9,537 bases of DNA from JBAXTE01 sp038240835 (lineage in GTDB: Bacteria; Bacteroidota; Bacteroidia; Bacteroidales; WCHB1-69). Numbering within the stretch: the first letter of the stretch is position 1; the number at the start of each line of letters is the position of its first letter. A program made the position numbers and the translations under genes. A model generated the notes under the pieces. It did not search any database. It was not told the origin of the DNA and saw only the letters and a program-made list of their open reading frames with translations. Where the stretch lies: NCBI GenBank assembly GCA_038240835.1, contig JBBRGJ010000125.1, positions 1 through 9,537 on the forward strand, read 5' to 3'. Positions 1-6,859 of this stretch are shown one piece after another.

Positions 1-24
1 GTTGATGTTTTCTTGCAATCACTA
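1..24 (-). repeat. Edge copy of the intergenic palindrome arm
   Basis: Read on the minus strand, this stretch begins CTAGTGATTGCAAGAAAAC and matches the left arm of the element at 5797-5923 in all but one of about 24 bases. Its TAG is the stop codon of the permease gene. Only one arm is inside the window; a partner arm, if present, would lie before base 1. It is in the opposite orientation to the copy starting at 5796. It is probably part of a 3'-end hairpin or terminator of the permease gene. Confidence 0.7.
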
Positions 25-1275
25 GCTTCCTTGTCTGATGGCCTCCACTGGATCCAACTTAGAAGCACTAATTGCGGGGACAATTCCAGCCAAAACTCCA
101 ATGATAAACGATATTGAAAGACCTAAAACCACATTTTTAACCGACAATACAAGTGCAAAATCCAACATAGCAGTGGCTGCTAGTGAAATTAAAAATATGA
201 TAATTAGTCCGATAATCCCACCAATTAGCGATAAAAATATCGCTTCGAAAAGAAATTGTGACAAGATAAAGTAACGCTTTGCCCCAATTGATTTTTGAAT
301 CCCAATTTGATTGGTCCGCTCTACCACAGAGACAAACATGATGTTGGCAATTCCAAATCCTCCGACAAGCAACGAAAAAAGACCAATAAACCATCCTACC
401 ATCGATAAGACCGCTGAGATGGGTTCAAATCCTTTGCTGATCATATCCGACTCGTTTAGTGCAAAGTCCTCTTCGGCTGCGGGTTTTATTTTTCTAATAG
501 TTCGCATAATGCCTCTCAACTCGGCAATCAAATCTTTGTTGTTCACTCCATCTTTTGCTCTAATGGCTATCAGCGGGTTTAACATGTCTCCGTTGCTGTT
601 GATGTCTTCATAATTTGCCATAAAAAGAGCTGGAATAACCACATTGTAGTCAGAACTGCCGCCAAACATATTATTCCCCTCCTTCTTGAAAACACCAATT
701 ACATTAATTTTTGCACCCCATATTTTCACCGATTGATTGATTGGACTAGAGTTGAGAAAAAGTTCTTCTGCTATACTAGCGCCAATAATTGCATTGTTAG
801 ATCCTGTGCGAAGTTCTGTGGGCGTAAAATATCTCCCATCGGCAATGGTAAACGACCACGTTTTATCGTAATCGTCGGTAACTCCCATGGTGTTGACGTT
901 GTTTAATGATTTTTTTCCCGCTTGAACGGTTTTGCTCGTAGATACGATGTACGAATAATACTCGGCAAGTTGAGAGCGCTCTTTTATCTTTTCAAGTTCT
1001 GATATTTTCGGCTGTGGGCGCATTAGGTATTTCCACCAAGCATAATCTTGACTAAATTCCCAAGGCCATTTTTGCACATACACCACATTGCTTCCCAGCG
1101 ATGAGATGCTTTCGTTTATTTTGTCTTTTAACGAGTCAACCACGGTTAATACCGATATAATCGAAAATATACCAATGGTGATCCCGAGCAATGTTAATAA
1201 TGTTCGAAGTTTGTTAACTATAATTGCCTGTATAGCAAACAGATAGCTTTCGCGAATCATTTTTAAGAAAATCAT
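22..1275 (-). CDS. MacB/FtsX-family ABC transporter permease
   Basis: Inner-membrane permease subunit of a MacB-type (mechanotransmission) ABC transporter, 417 residues. One N-terminal membrane segment (about 27-47, in LLTLLGITIGIFSIISVL) is followed by a long periplasmic MacB_PCD-like domain (about 50-285) and three C-terminal membrane segments (about 289-315, 343-367, 381-403). That is the 1+3 FtsX/MacB topology. The cytoplasmic loop ERTNQIGIQKSIGAKR (319-334) is the typical coupling-helix region, and the tail SKLDPVEAIRQ is the conserved family ending. No ATPase domain is fused, so an ATP-binding partner must be encoded elsewhere, perhaps just outside the window. An in-frame ATG at 1260 is an alternative start; the longer one was kept because Bacteroidota homologues, as I recall them, carry a similar short lead. 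Substrate unknown: lipoprotein, peptide and drug export are all possible. The stop codon lies inside a repeat shared with 5797-5923. Confidence 0.93.
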   Translation of the reverse strand: MIFLKMIRESYLFAIQAIIVNKLRTLLTLLGITIGIFSIISVLTVVDSLKDKINESISSLGSNVVYVQKWPWEFSQDYAWWKYLMRPQPKISELEKIKERSQLAEYYSYIVSTSKTVQAGKKSLNNVNTMGVTDDYDKTWSFTIADGRYFTPTELRTGSNNAIIGASIAEELFLNSSPINQSVKIWGAKINVIGVFKKEGNNMFGGSSDYNVVIPALFMANYEDINSNGDMLNPLIAIRAKDGVNNKDLIAELRGIMRTIRKIKPAAEEDFALNESDMISKGFEPISAVLSMVGWFIGLFSLLVGGFGIANIMFVSVVERTNQIGIQKSIGAKRYFILSQFLFEAIFLSLIGGIIGLIIIFLISLAATAMLDFALVLSVKNVVLGLSISFIIGVLAGIVPAISASKLDPVEAIRQGS

Positions 1276-1310
1276 TCTATTTTTTTTTAATTCTGTTTTA
1301 CGAATTTTTC

Positions 1311-1318
1311 TAAATTTG
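1311..1318 (+). promoter_or_regulatory. purH promoter, -7 box
   Basis: TAAATTTG followed by CA fits the Bacteroidota -7 consensus TAnnTTTG. It predicts a transcript start near 1325 and a purH leader of about 70 bases. No convincing TTTG -33 box was found at the usual spacing. Confidence 0.6.
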
Positions 1319-1392
1319 CACTAAGTTAGAGTGCTAAAATAGATAAAAATCAAATGCACACAATTAATTAATCGACATAAAGCATATTTTTC

Positions 1393-2913
1393 ATGTTAAA
1401 AAAAATCAAAAGCGCACTTATTTCAGTTTACTACAAAGATGGGTTAGAACCATTGGTAAAGCAATTACATCAAAACAATGTGCAAATTATCTCTACCGGA
1501 GGAACGTTGGAATTTATCGAAAAACTTGGAATCCCCGTCAAAAGCGTCGAAGTAGTTACTGGGTATCCAGCCATCTTGGGCGGTCGTGTGAAAACCTTGC
1601 ACCCCAAAATTTTTGGCGGAATATTAAGTCGTAGAAACCATCAGGAAGATATTAAACAGATGGTTGATTTCCAAATTTCTGAAATTGATTTGGTCATTGT
1701 TGATTTATACCCTTTTGAAGAGACACTTTCCCAAACCAAAAACGAATCAGAAATCATCGAAAAGATTGATATTGGCGGAATTTCATTAATTAGAGCTGCT
1801 GCTAAAAACTTTAATGACGTAGTTTGTATCGCCTCTTCCGCTGAGTATGGAAAACTATTGTCAGTGCTCCAAGAGAATCAGGGGTCCACGTCGTTGGAGG
1901 ATAGATATTATTTTGCAGCACAAGCATTTAACGTCTCCTCTCATTACGATTCGGCTATTTTTAATTACTTTAATGTAAAAGCTAAAATTGATACTTTAAA
2001 AGTAAGCGAAAATATAAGCAAAACACTTCGTTATGGCGAAAATCCTCATCAAAAAGGAGTCTTTTATGGTGATTTGGATGCTAATTTCACCCAACTTCAT
2101 GGCAAAGAGATCTCTTACAACAACATTGTAGACATTGAAGCGGCAATGAATTTAACTGACGAATTTAACGATCCAACCATTGCAATTGTCAAACACACAA
2201 ATCCTTGTGGATTGGCAAGTGGCAAAACCATCAACGAATCGTGGGTGAAAGCATTGGCTTCTGACCCAGTTTCTGCCTTTGGAGGTGTAATATCTGCAAA
2301 TAGGACCATTGATGTAGAAACGGCAAAGATGATTAACAACCTATTTTTTGAGGTAATCATAGCGCCAGATTTTGAAGAAGAAGCGCTTGCCGTTTTGAAA
2401 ACCAAAAAGAACAGAATAATTCTTCATCGCAAAAAAACTAGTTTAACCAACGTTCAGTACAAATCGGTGTTAAATGGAATTTTGTGTCAAGAGAAAGATC
2501 TTATCCAAGAGATAAAACAGAACTTAACGGTTGTTACCGAAAAAGCGCCGACCTATGAGCAAGTGGAAGATTTGTTGTATGCTATTCGGTTGGTCAAACA
2601 TACTCGTTCCAATGCCATCGTATTGGTGAAAAACAAACAAATGATCTCTTGCGGAATTGGACAAACATCCAGAGTAGATGCTTTAAATCAAGCCATCGAT
2701 AAAGCGGAACGCTTCGAATTAGATTTAAATGATGCTGTGATGGGCTCTGATGCTTTTTTCCCATTTGCAGACAGTGTCGAAATTGCTCATAAAGCTGGTA
2801 TTTGCAGCGTAATTCAACCTGGAGGATCCGTAAAAGATCAAGATTCAATCGATTATTGCAATAAAAATGGTCTGTCGATGGTCTTTACCGGATTAAGGCA
2901 TTTCAAACACTAA
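1393..2913 (+). CDS. purH: Bifunctional AICAR formyltransferase / IMP cyclohydrolase
   Basis: Cytosolic enzyme for the last two steps of de novo purine synthesis. It formylates AICAR with 10-formyl-THF, then closes the ring of FAICAR to give IMP. Its 506 residues match the usual length for the family. The N-terminal MGS-like cyclohydrolase domain (about 1-195) shows ISTGGT (33-38) and GGRVKTLHPKIFGG (63-76). The C-terminal transformylase domain carries LRYGENPHQ (212-220), KHTNPCG (267-273, holding the catalytic Lys-His pair), DPVSAFGG (291-298), GQTSRVDA (423-430) and MGSDAFFPFADS (450-461). The C-terminus ends in the conserved TGLRHFKH, so the gene is intact. A TAnnTTTG promoter precedes it and a strong hairpin terminator follows, so it is probably transcribed alone. 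It stands divergently to the permease gene and upstream of mreB, a purH-mre linkage known from Bacteroides relatives. Confidence 0.98.
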   Translation: MLKKIKSALISVYYKDGLEPLVKQLHQNNVQIISTGGTLEFIEKLGIPVKSVEVVTGYPAILGGRVKTLHPKIFGGILSRRNHQEDIKQMVDFQISEIDLVIVDLYPFEETLSQTKNESEIIEKIDIGGISLIRAAAKNFNDVVCIASSAEYGKLLSVLQENQGSTSLEDRYYFAAQAFNVSSHYDSAIFNYFNVKAKIDTLKVSENISKTLRYGENPHQKGVFYGDLDANFTQLHGKEISYNNIVDIEAAMNLTDEFNDPTIAIVKHTNPCGLASGKTINESWVKALASDPVSAFGGVISANRTIDVETAKMINNLFFEVIIAPDFEEEALAVLKTKKNRIILHRKKTSLTNVQYKSVLNGILCQEKDLIQEIKQNLTVVTEKAPTYEQVEDLLYAIRLVKHTRSNAIVLVKNKQMISCGIGQTSRVDALNQAIDKAERFELDLNDAVMGSDAFFPFADSVEIAHKAGICSVIQPGGSVKDQDSIDYCNKNGLSMVFTGLRHFKH

Positions 2914-2936
2914 TATTTTTCATAAGTGAACTTCAT

Positions 2937-2974
2937 AAAAAGGCGGGATTCCATTTAAAAGGTCCCGCTTTTTT
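2937..2974 (+). terminator. Rho-independent terminator of purH
   Basis: The stem GCGGGA/TCCCGC (2943-2948 with 2963-2968) is extended by a G-U pair and five A-T pairs to 12 base pairs. It ends in a run of seven T. It starts 24 bases after the purH stop codon. Confidence 0.9.
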
Positions 2975-3091
2975 TATTTAAAATCGAACGGTTTAAATAA
3001 AAAAGAAAAATAGTGTAACAAAAAAATATAAAATCACGTAAAAGCAGACAAACATTAACATTTAATAGACTGAGTGCTTATATTTTAATCG

Positions 3092-3099
3092 TAACTTTG
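3092..3099 (+). promoter_or_regulatory. mreB promoter, -7 box
   Basis: TAACTTTG followed by CA is an exact TAnnTTTG box. It predicts a start near 3105 and a very short leader of about 20 bases before the mreB ATG. The -33 element is not clear. Confidence 0.65.
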
Positions 3100-3123
3100 C
3101 AAACATTATAAATTACAAAACAA

Positions 3124-4146
3124 ATGGGACTATTTTCTTTTTTCACAAAAGACATTGCCATCGATTTAGGAACTGCTAATACCATTATCTATTACGATGA
3201 TAAAGCGGTAGTTGACGAACCTTCTATTATCGCCATTGAACGTTCATCGGGTAAAATTATAGCAGTTGGAAAACGTGCCTTGATGATGCATGGAAAGACT
3301 CACGAAAACATTAAAACAGTTCGCCCATTAAAAGATGGCGTAATTGCCGATTTTCAGGCAGCTGAGCACATGCTTCGTGAAATGATTAAAATGATGAATC
3401 CACGGAAACAATTTTTTCCACCTGCACTTAGAATGGTTATTTGTATTCCATCTGGGATTACTGAGGTTGAAGAGAGAGCAGTTAGAGATTCTGCAGAACA
3501 ATCGGGTGCAAAAGAAGTTAGACTTATTCATGAGCCAATGGCAGCAGCTATTGGTATTGGGATCGATGTGTTAGAACCTACGGGAAATATGATTATTGAT
3601 ATTGGTGGTGGAACCAGCGAAATTGCAGTGATTGCCCTTGGTGGTATCATTAGCAATAAATCTATTCGTACGGCTGGAGACGATTTTAATGCCGACATCG
3701 AAGAGTATATGCGTAAACAACATAATATTTATATTGGCGAAAGAACTGCCGAAAAAGTTAAAATCGAAGTGGGTTCTGCGTTAAGAGTCCTAGAAAACCC
3801 ACCTGATGATGTAGCCGTTCACGGTCGAGATCTACTTACAGGTATTCCAAAAGAGGTGATGATCAACTATTCCGAAATTGCTGAAGCCATCGATAAATCA
3901 GTTCAAAAAATTGAAATGGCCGTATTAAATGCCTTAGAAAATACACCTCCAGAACTATCCGCAGATATTTTACGTACTGGAATCTATCTTACTGGTGGTG
4001 GTGCAATGCTTAGAGGAATTGATAAAAGAATCTCGCAACGTACTAAATTACAAGTGCATATATCAGACGATCCTTTAATGGCCGTTGCTCGTGGCACAGC
4101 CATCGCACTAAAAAACTTTAACAAATATCCATTCTTAATAAAATAG
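3124..4146 (+). CDS. mreB: Rod-shape-determining actin homologue MreB
   Basis: Bacterial actin that polymerises into membrane-bound filaments and positions the elongasome for side-wall peptidoglycan synthesis. The 340 residues are full length for the family. Seen motifs: phosphate-1 loop DLGTAN (14-19), VICIPSGITEVEERA (105-119), HEPMAAAIG (136-144) with the Glu at the ATPase site, phosphate-2 loop DIGGGTSE (159-166), and adenosine motif TGGGAMLRG (290-298). The N-terminus MGLFSFFTKD is short and hydrophobic/basic, like the membrane-anchoring tail of other MreB proteins. It follows the purH terminator and has its own promoter. A terminator separates it from mreC, so MreB can be made in excess over MreC and MreD. 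No missing key residue was seen. Confidence 0.98.
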   Translation: MGLFSFFTKDIAIDLGTANTIIYYDDKAVVDEPSIIAIERSSGKIIAVGKRALMMHGKTHENIKTVRPLKDGVIADFQAAEHMLREMIKMMNPRKQFFPPALRMVICIPSGITEVEERAVRDSAEQSGAKEVRLIHEPMAAAIGIGIDVLEPTGNMIIDIGGGTSEIAVIALGGIISNKSIRTAGDDFNADIEEYMRKQHNIYIGERTAEKVKIEVGSALRVLENPPDDVAVHGRDLLTGIPKEVMINYSEIAEAIDKSVQKIEMAVLNALENTPPELSADILRTGIYLTGGGAMLRGIDKRISQRTKLQVHISDDPLMAVARGTAIALKNFNKYPFLIK

Positions 4147-4167
4147 AGGATGTTTTAGGATAATCTG

Positions 4168-4199
4168 AAAGGCTAGCAATTATTTTGCTGGCCTTTTTT
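4168..4199 (+). terminator. Terminator between mreB and mreC
   Basis: AAAGGCTAGCAA (4168-4179) pairs with TTGCTGGCCTTT (4185-4196) over 12 positions with one G-U pair and a five-base loop, ending in six T (4194-4199). It lies 22 bases after the mreB stop codon and would end or attenuate transcription before mreC. Confidence 0.85.
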
Positions 4200-4259
4200 C
4201 TTAAAATGAATCATCGACTTTTTTTGAGATTGAGTTTATTTTTATTCAGTTAAAAATAG

Positions 4260-4267
4260 TACTTTTG
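4260..4267 (+). promoter_or_regulatory. mreCD promoter, -7 box
   Basis: TACTTTTG followed by CAG is an exact TAnnTTTG box 19 bases before the mreC ATG. Together with the upstream terminator it indicates a separate mreCD transcript with a very short leader. The -33 box is weak at best (TTTA at 4235-4238). Confidence 0.6.
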
Positions 4268-4286
4268 CAGAAACAAAAACGAATTA

Positions 4287-5111
4287 ATGCAAAATCTAAT
4301 AAACTTTATTTGGAGAAACAACTATTTCTTCCTTTTTGGGATATTGCAATTTTTCTCTCTTTGGCTGGTTGTGGACAACTCTATTTTTCAACGCACAGCC
4401 CTTGTTAACTCCTCTAATACTGTGAGTGGATCTTTCTTGTCTATTTACAATGGAGTGGAAAAATACTTCTATTTGAGACATAATAATGAGTCGTTGGTGG
4501 CTCAAAACACAAAACTTCTTTCCGAAAACAAAAGTGCTTACATTGCCACCGATAAGGCTGAATATAGCTCCAATGACTCCTTGTATCGACATCAATTTAC
4601 GTATGCCAATGCAAAAGTGATCAGCAATAGCGTGACCAAACAGAACAACTATTTAATCCTTGATAAAGGTTCCAAAATGGGAATTCAAAAGGAGATGGCT
4701 GTAATTTCTCCCTCCGGAATTATTGGCATTGTAAAAGATGTTTCTCCCAATTTTTGTTCGGTAATCTCTTTGCTTCACCAAGAAACTCGGGTAAATGCAA
4801 AGCTGACAAGAACGGGTTTTATTGGAACAGTGTTGTGGGATGGGTTGGATTATAGATATGTAAAGTTAATAGATATTCCATGTCACTTAAATGTTAGATT
4901 TGGAGATACCGTAATTACATCGGGTTACTCAACTATCTTCCCAGAAGGGATCAAAATTGGGACCGTTACGGTGGTTAACCCAAATAAAAACGATAACTTT
5001 TACAATATTACCGTTAAATTATTTAATGATTTTAATCGCGTAGATTATGTATATATCATTAAAAATGAGTTCAAATCGGAGTTAGATACCTTAAAATCCC
5101 ATTTAAAATAA
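4287..5111 (+). CDS. mreC: Rod-shape-determining protein MreC
   Basis: Bitopic inner-membrane protein whose periplasmic part links MreB filaments to the PBP2/RodA peptidoglycan machinery. The 274 residues show the family layout. There is a short cytoplasmic start, one membrane helix (about 12-30, YFFLFGILQFFSLWLVV) and a probable coiled coil (about 55-82, ending in NESLVAQNTKLLSENK). The periplasmic beta-barrel domain (about 105-260) carries NNYLILDKGSKMGI (120-133), the SPSGIIGIV strand (141-149), GDTVITSGYSTIFPEGI (206-222) and IGTVTVV (224-230). The ATG lies 19 bases after a TAnnTTTG box, supporting this start. Its stop codon overlaps the mreD start by one base (TAATG), a sign of translational coupling. 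Sequence conservation is modest outside the GYSTIFPEGI region, as is usual for MreC. Confidence 0.96.
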   Translation: MQNLINFIWRNNYFFLFGILQFFSLWLVVDNSIFQRTALVNSSNTVSGSFLSIYNGVEKYFYLRHNNESLVAQNTKLLSENKSAYIATDKAEYSSNDSLYRHQFTYANAKVISNSVTKQNNYLILDKGSKMGIQKEMAVISPSGIIGIVKDVSPNFCSVISLLHQETRVNAKLTRTGFIGTVLWDGLDYRYVKLIDIPCHLNVRFGDTVITSGYSTIFPEGIKIGTVTVVNPNKNDNFYNITVKLFNDFNRVDYVYIIKNEFKSELDTLKSHLK

Positions 5112-5626
5112 TGAATAGTAATTTGCAAAATGGGGTTCGATTTGTATTGTTGATACTAATACAAGTGATGGTGTTAAATAATGTCCATTTAAGTGGGTAC
5201 ATCAATCCATTTGTCTATTTATTGATTATCATGCTACTGCCATTTAACATCGATCGTATTTGGTTGCTATTGATTGGTTTTGCAACAGGACTAACCTTAG
5301 ATCTGTTTTCGGGTGGAGTAATTGGTCTTCATGCAGCATCGGCGACGTTGGCAGCGTTTATTCGTCCCTACCTTATTCAGCTTATATCTTCGCAACGAGA
5401 ATTTGACTCTAACATCACCCCTTCACTTAAAGATATGGGCTTTCGATGGTTTTTTGGGTATGCATTTCTGTTTACTTTAATTCATCATATTTACTACTTC
5501 TTGTTGGAGAAATTCTCTTTTAGTGGCTTTGGAACAACCCTTTGGCGGATTCTACTTAGCGCTATCGTCTCTACAGCAGTAATTATTTTAGCCCAATACA
5601 TAGAGTACCGACCTAAAAAGCGATAA
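5111..5626 (+). CDS. mreD: Rod-shape-determining protein MreD
   Basis: Polytopic inner-membrane protein of the elongasome, working with MreB and MreC in side-wall growth. Its 171 residues are normal for the family. Hydrophobic stretches at about 9-26, 33-46, 49-66, 76-92, 113-132 and 144-163 give five or six membrane segments. The central GFATGLTLDLFSGGVIGLHAASATL (shown here as positions 56-80) holds the Gly- and Asp-rich helix pair typical of MreD, and a basic tail RPKKR ends the protein. The start codon shares one base with the mreC stop codon. In many Bacteroidota mrdA (PBP2) and rodA come next; here the cluster ends and a palindrome-rich spacer with a convergent gene follows. Conservation in this family is low, so the call rests on both hydropathy and position after mreC. 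Confidence 0.95.
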   Translation: MNSNLQNGVRFVLLILIQVMVLNNVHLSGYINPFVYLLIIMLLPFNIDRIWLLLIGFATGLTLDLFSGGVIGLHAASATLAAFIRPYLIQLISSQREFDSNITPSLKDMGFRWFFGYAFLFTLIHHIYYFLLEKFSFSGFGTTLWRILLSAIVSTAVIILAQYIEYRPKKR

Positions 5627-5685
5627 CTCTTTTATGTGAAAAACTGCATTTGAAATAGCTTTCTGTATTTGAAAAAAATCTCATA

Positions 5686-5720
5686 AAGAAAACGCCAACT
5701 TCAAAAGTTGGCGTTTTCTT
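5686..5720 (+). terminator. mreD terminator, built from the repeat arm
   Basis: A perfect 16-base-pair stem (5686-5701 with 5705-5720, core AAAACGCCAACTT) has a three-base loop, CAA. It starts 60 bases after mreD and is symmetric, with A and T tracts in the arms, so it could act on both strands. Its right half plus flank (5703-5725) is repeated exactly at 5896-5918, tying it to the longer element downstream. Confidence 0.75.
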
Positions 5721-5782
5721 GTAATGTTGGTATTTTCTAAATAAAAGCTCTCTAGTTAGATCTGGTTATTCGATTTCTTAAG

Positions 5783-5796
5783 GTTTTCTAGAAAAC
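5783..5796. repeat. 14-base perfect palindrome
   Basis: GTTTTCTAGAAAAC reads the same on both strands and ends just before the TAG of the long inverted-repeat element. It could be an operator-like site, a relic of another arm (it shares GAAAAC with the repeat core) or chance. Confidence 0.5.
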
Positions 5797-5923
5797 TAGT
5801 GATTGCAAGAAAACGTCAAGTTTGAGGCTTGCGCGGCAACTGAAAAAGTGCGTTTACTTCTGTAAATAAGCTGTTTTAGTTGCAAGCATAACGAAAAAAG
5901 TTGGCGTTTTCTTGTAATCACTA
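5797..5923. repeat. 127-base inverted-repeat element, MITE- or terminator-like
   Basis: Left arm 5797-5819 (TAGTGATTGCAAGAAAACG...) and right arm 5901-5923 are inverted copies matching at 21 of 23 positions. Both mismatches become G-U pairs in the plus-strand RNA, so the stem would be unbroken there. Inside, GCTTG and CAACT (5827-5831, 5837-5841) plus AAAA (5843-5846) pair with TTTTAGTTGCAAGC (5874-5887), leaving CGCGG and one G as bulges. TTTAC/GTAAA (5853-5857, 5862-5866) caps the fold with a four-base loop. No ORF fits inside. Both ends are TA, as in elements that duplicate a TA target (IS630/mariner type), but no longer target duplication is seen. It sits between convergent mreD and the DUF3108 gene, three bases from the latter's stop codon. 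A non-autonomous mobile element and a species-specific terminator repeat are both possible. Confidence 0.7.
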
Positions 5924-5926
5924 TTG

Positions 5927-6715
5927 TCATTCTATTTTAGAACTCAGCGGATTGGCCAATCCAGAGTAACTAATAAGTTCCATTTTTACTTTTCCCACAA
6001 TGATTTTTGATTGAGCTAGTATTGGAATTCTGTTTTTGTCGTCGGAAACCCAAACTTCAATTGGATACTCATCGTTAAAGACGTTGCCTGTGGCTACCCC
6101 TGGCATTATTTTGATTGTTTTGAATTTTCCTAATCCAATTTTAACATCCTCTTTTTTTACAAATTTTACTTTTGATGCGTAAGTAGTATCATCTAAAAAG
6201 AACGAGAAATATGCACTTTCGCCAAATTTGTATTTATTGATGTCAAGATTTCGTGCCCAGTAGTATGCGGATAAAAAGTCATGAACATCGTTGGTAATAG
6301 GAGTGGTCTTTTTTCTACTGATGGCAACTCCTTTGTTTTTGGCAAAAGTTACATCATCATCTTTTTTGTATCCACCTTCTCTAGTTCTGCGGACAAAAAC
6401 CATGGGTGAAAAAGTCTCTTCGTCAAAAAAGGATTCAAAGCGATCGATTACTTTAAAAAATAGATTAAAAGCTCCTTTTGAATGACCCGTGCCAATTACA
6501 TGATACGTGGTTTTTCCACCAACTACTTTTTGATCTGATGTTACCTCTAAAGTAGCTTCGCCTGCGGTAACTTTACCGGTTAAAAATGAATCGTAATATA
6601 CTCTAAAAACCATTTTCTCACCACGTTTAAATGCAAAATTATCTACTTTGCTTCCTTGAGAATATCCCAGCGTTAGTACAACACATAGGGATAGTAATAA
6701 TGAGATTCGTTTCAT
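5927..6715 (-). CDS. Exported DUF3108 domain protein
   Basis: Secreted or periplasmic protein of unknown function, 262 residues from the chosen start. MKRISLLLSLCVVLTLGYSQG is a clear signal peptide (basic start, hydrophobic core, likely cleavage near 19-20) with no lipobox Cys. The mature part matches the DUF3108 pattern as I know it: FKRGEKMVFRVYYDSFLTGKVTAGEA near 29-54, a KVIDRFESFFDEETFSPMVF block (88-107), REGGYKK (112-118), HDFLSAYYWARNL (145-157), GKFKTIKIMPGV (196-207), and VWVSDDKNRIPILAQSKI near 221-238. The fold is expected to be mostly beta. An in-frame ATG at 6772 lies within the promoter box, so ATG 6715 is preferred. Its promoter and a 137-base gap to tyrS suggest it is mainly its own unit. 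A cell-envelope role is plausible but unproven. Confidence 0.88.
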   Translation of the reverse strand: MKRISLLLSLCVVLTLGYSQGSKVDNFAFKRGEKMVFRVYYDSFLTGKVTAGEATLEVTSDQKVVGGKTTYHVIGTGHSKGAFNLFFKVIDRFESFFDEETFSPMVFVRRTREGGYKKDDDVTFAKNKGVAISRKKTTPITNDVHDFLSAYYWARNLDINKYKFGESAYFSFFLDDTTYASKVKFVKKEDVKIGLGKFKTIKIMPGVATGNVFNDEYPIEVWVSDDKNRIPILAQSKIIVGKVKMELISYSGLANPLSSKIE

Positions 6716-6769
6716 GTCTTTGATATTTAAATTGTGTAAGCGGACCCATTGAGCGAATATTGTGCCAAA

Positions 6770-6777
6770 CAAAAGTA
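6770..6777 (-). promoter_or_regulatory. DUF3108 gene promoter, -7 box
   Basis: On the minus strand TACTTTTG is an exact TAnnTTTG box. It predicts a transcript start near 6763 and a leader of about 48 bases to the ATG at 6715. It also rules against the upstream in-frame ATG at 6772, which overlaps the box. Confidence 0.55.
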
Positions 6778-6813
6778 GTCTTTTTTAAAACACTTAGCAT
6801 GAATAGTTTAAGA

Positions 6814-6859
6814 AAAATAGAATTAGTAGTTGTTCTGTTAGGACATACAGTTCTATTTT
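6814..6859 (-). terminator. Possible weak tyrS terminator
   Basis: A nine-base AT-rich inverted repeat (AAAATAGAA at 6814-6822 and TTCTATTTT at 6851-6859) overlaps the tyrS stop codon and, read on the minus strand, ends in a T-rich run. The stem has only one G-C pair and a 28-base loop, so termination may be weak and some read-through into the DUF3108 gene is possible. Confidence 0.3.

Larger units (their letters stand above)
5627..5926. other. Convergent intergenic spacer
   Basis: This 300-base stretch between the ends of mreD and the DUF3108 gene holds no credible ORF. It contains the perfect terminator hairpin (5686-5720), a 23-base direct repeat (5703-5725 and 5896-5918), a 14-base palindrome (5783-5796) and the long inverted-repeat element (5797-5923). 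The AT-rich stretch 5726-5782 shows nothing I recognise. Confidence 0.8.

Noticed and set aside
137..613. ORFs opposite or shifted to the permease gene
   Set aside because: They lie wholly inside a well-supported gene, have no family resemblance and lack promoters; they are shadows of the permease frame.
1354..1371. Five-codon leader ORF (MHTIN) before purH
   Set aside because: It is too short to support, with no hairpin or regulatory motif around it; chance is a sufficient explanation.
3000..3123. Purine riboswitch or other leader structure between purH and mreB
   Set aside because: After the purH terminator the region is simply AT-rich and the mreB leader implied by its promoter is only about 20 bases, too short for a riboswitch.
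5797..5923. Integron attC site
   Set aside because: The bulged long hairpin is attC-like, but the required GTTRRRY/RYYYAAC core boxes are not present at the right places and no integrase or cassette array is near.
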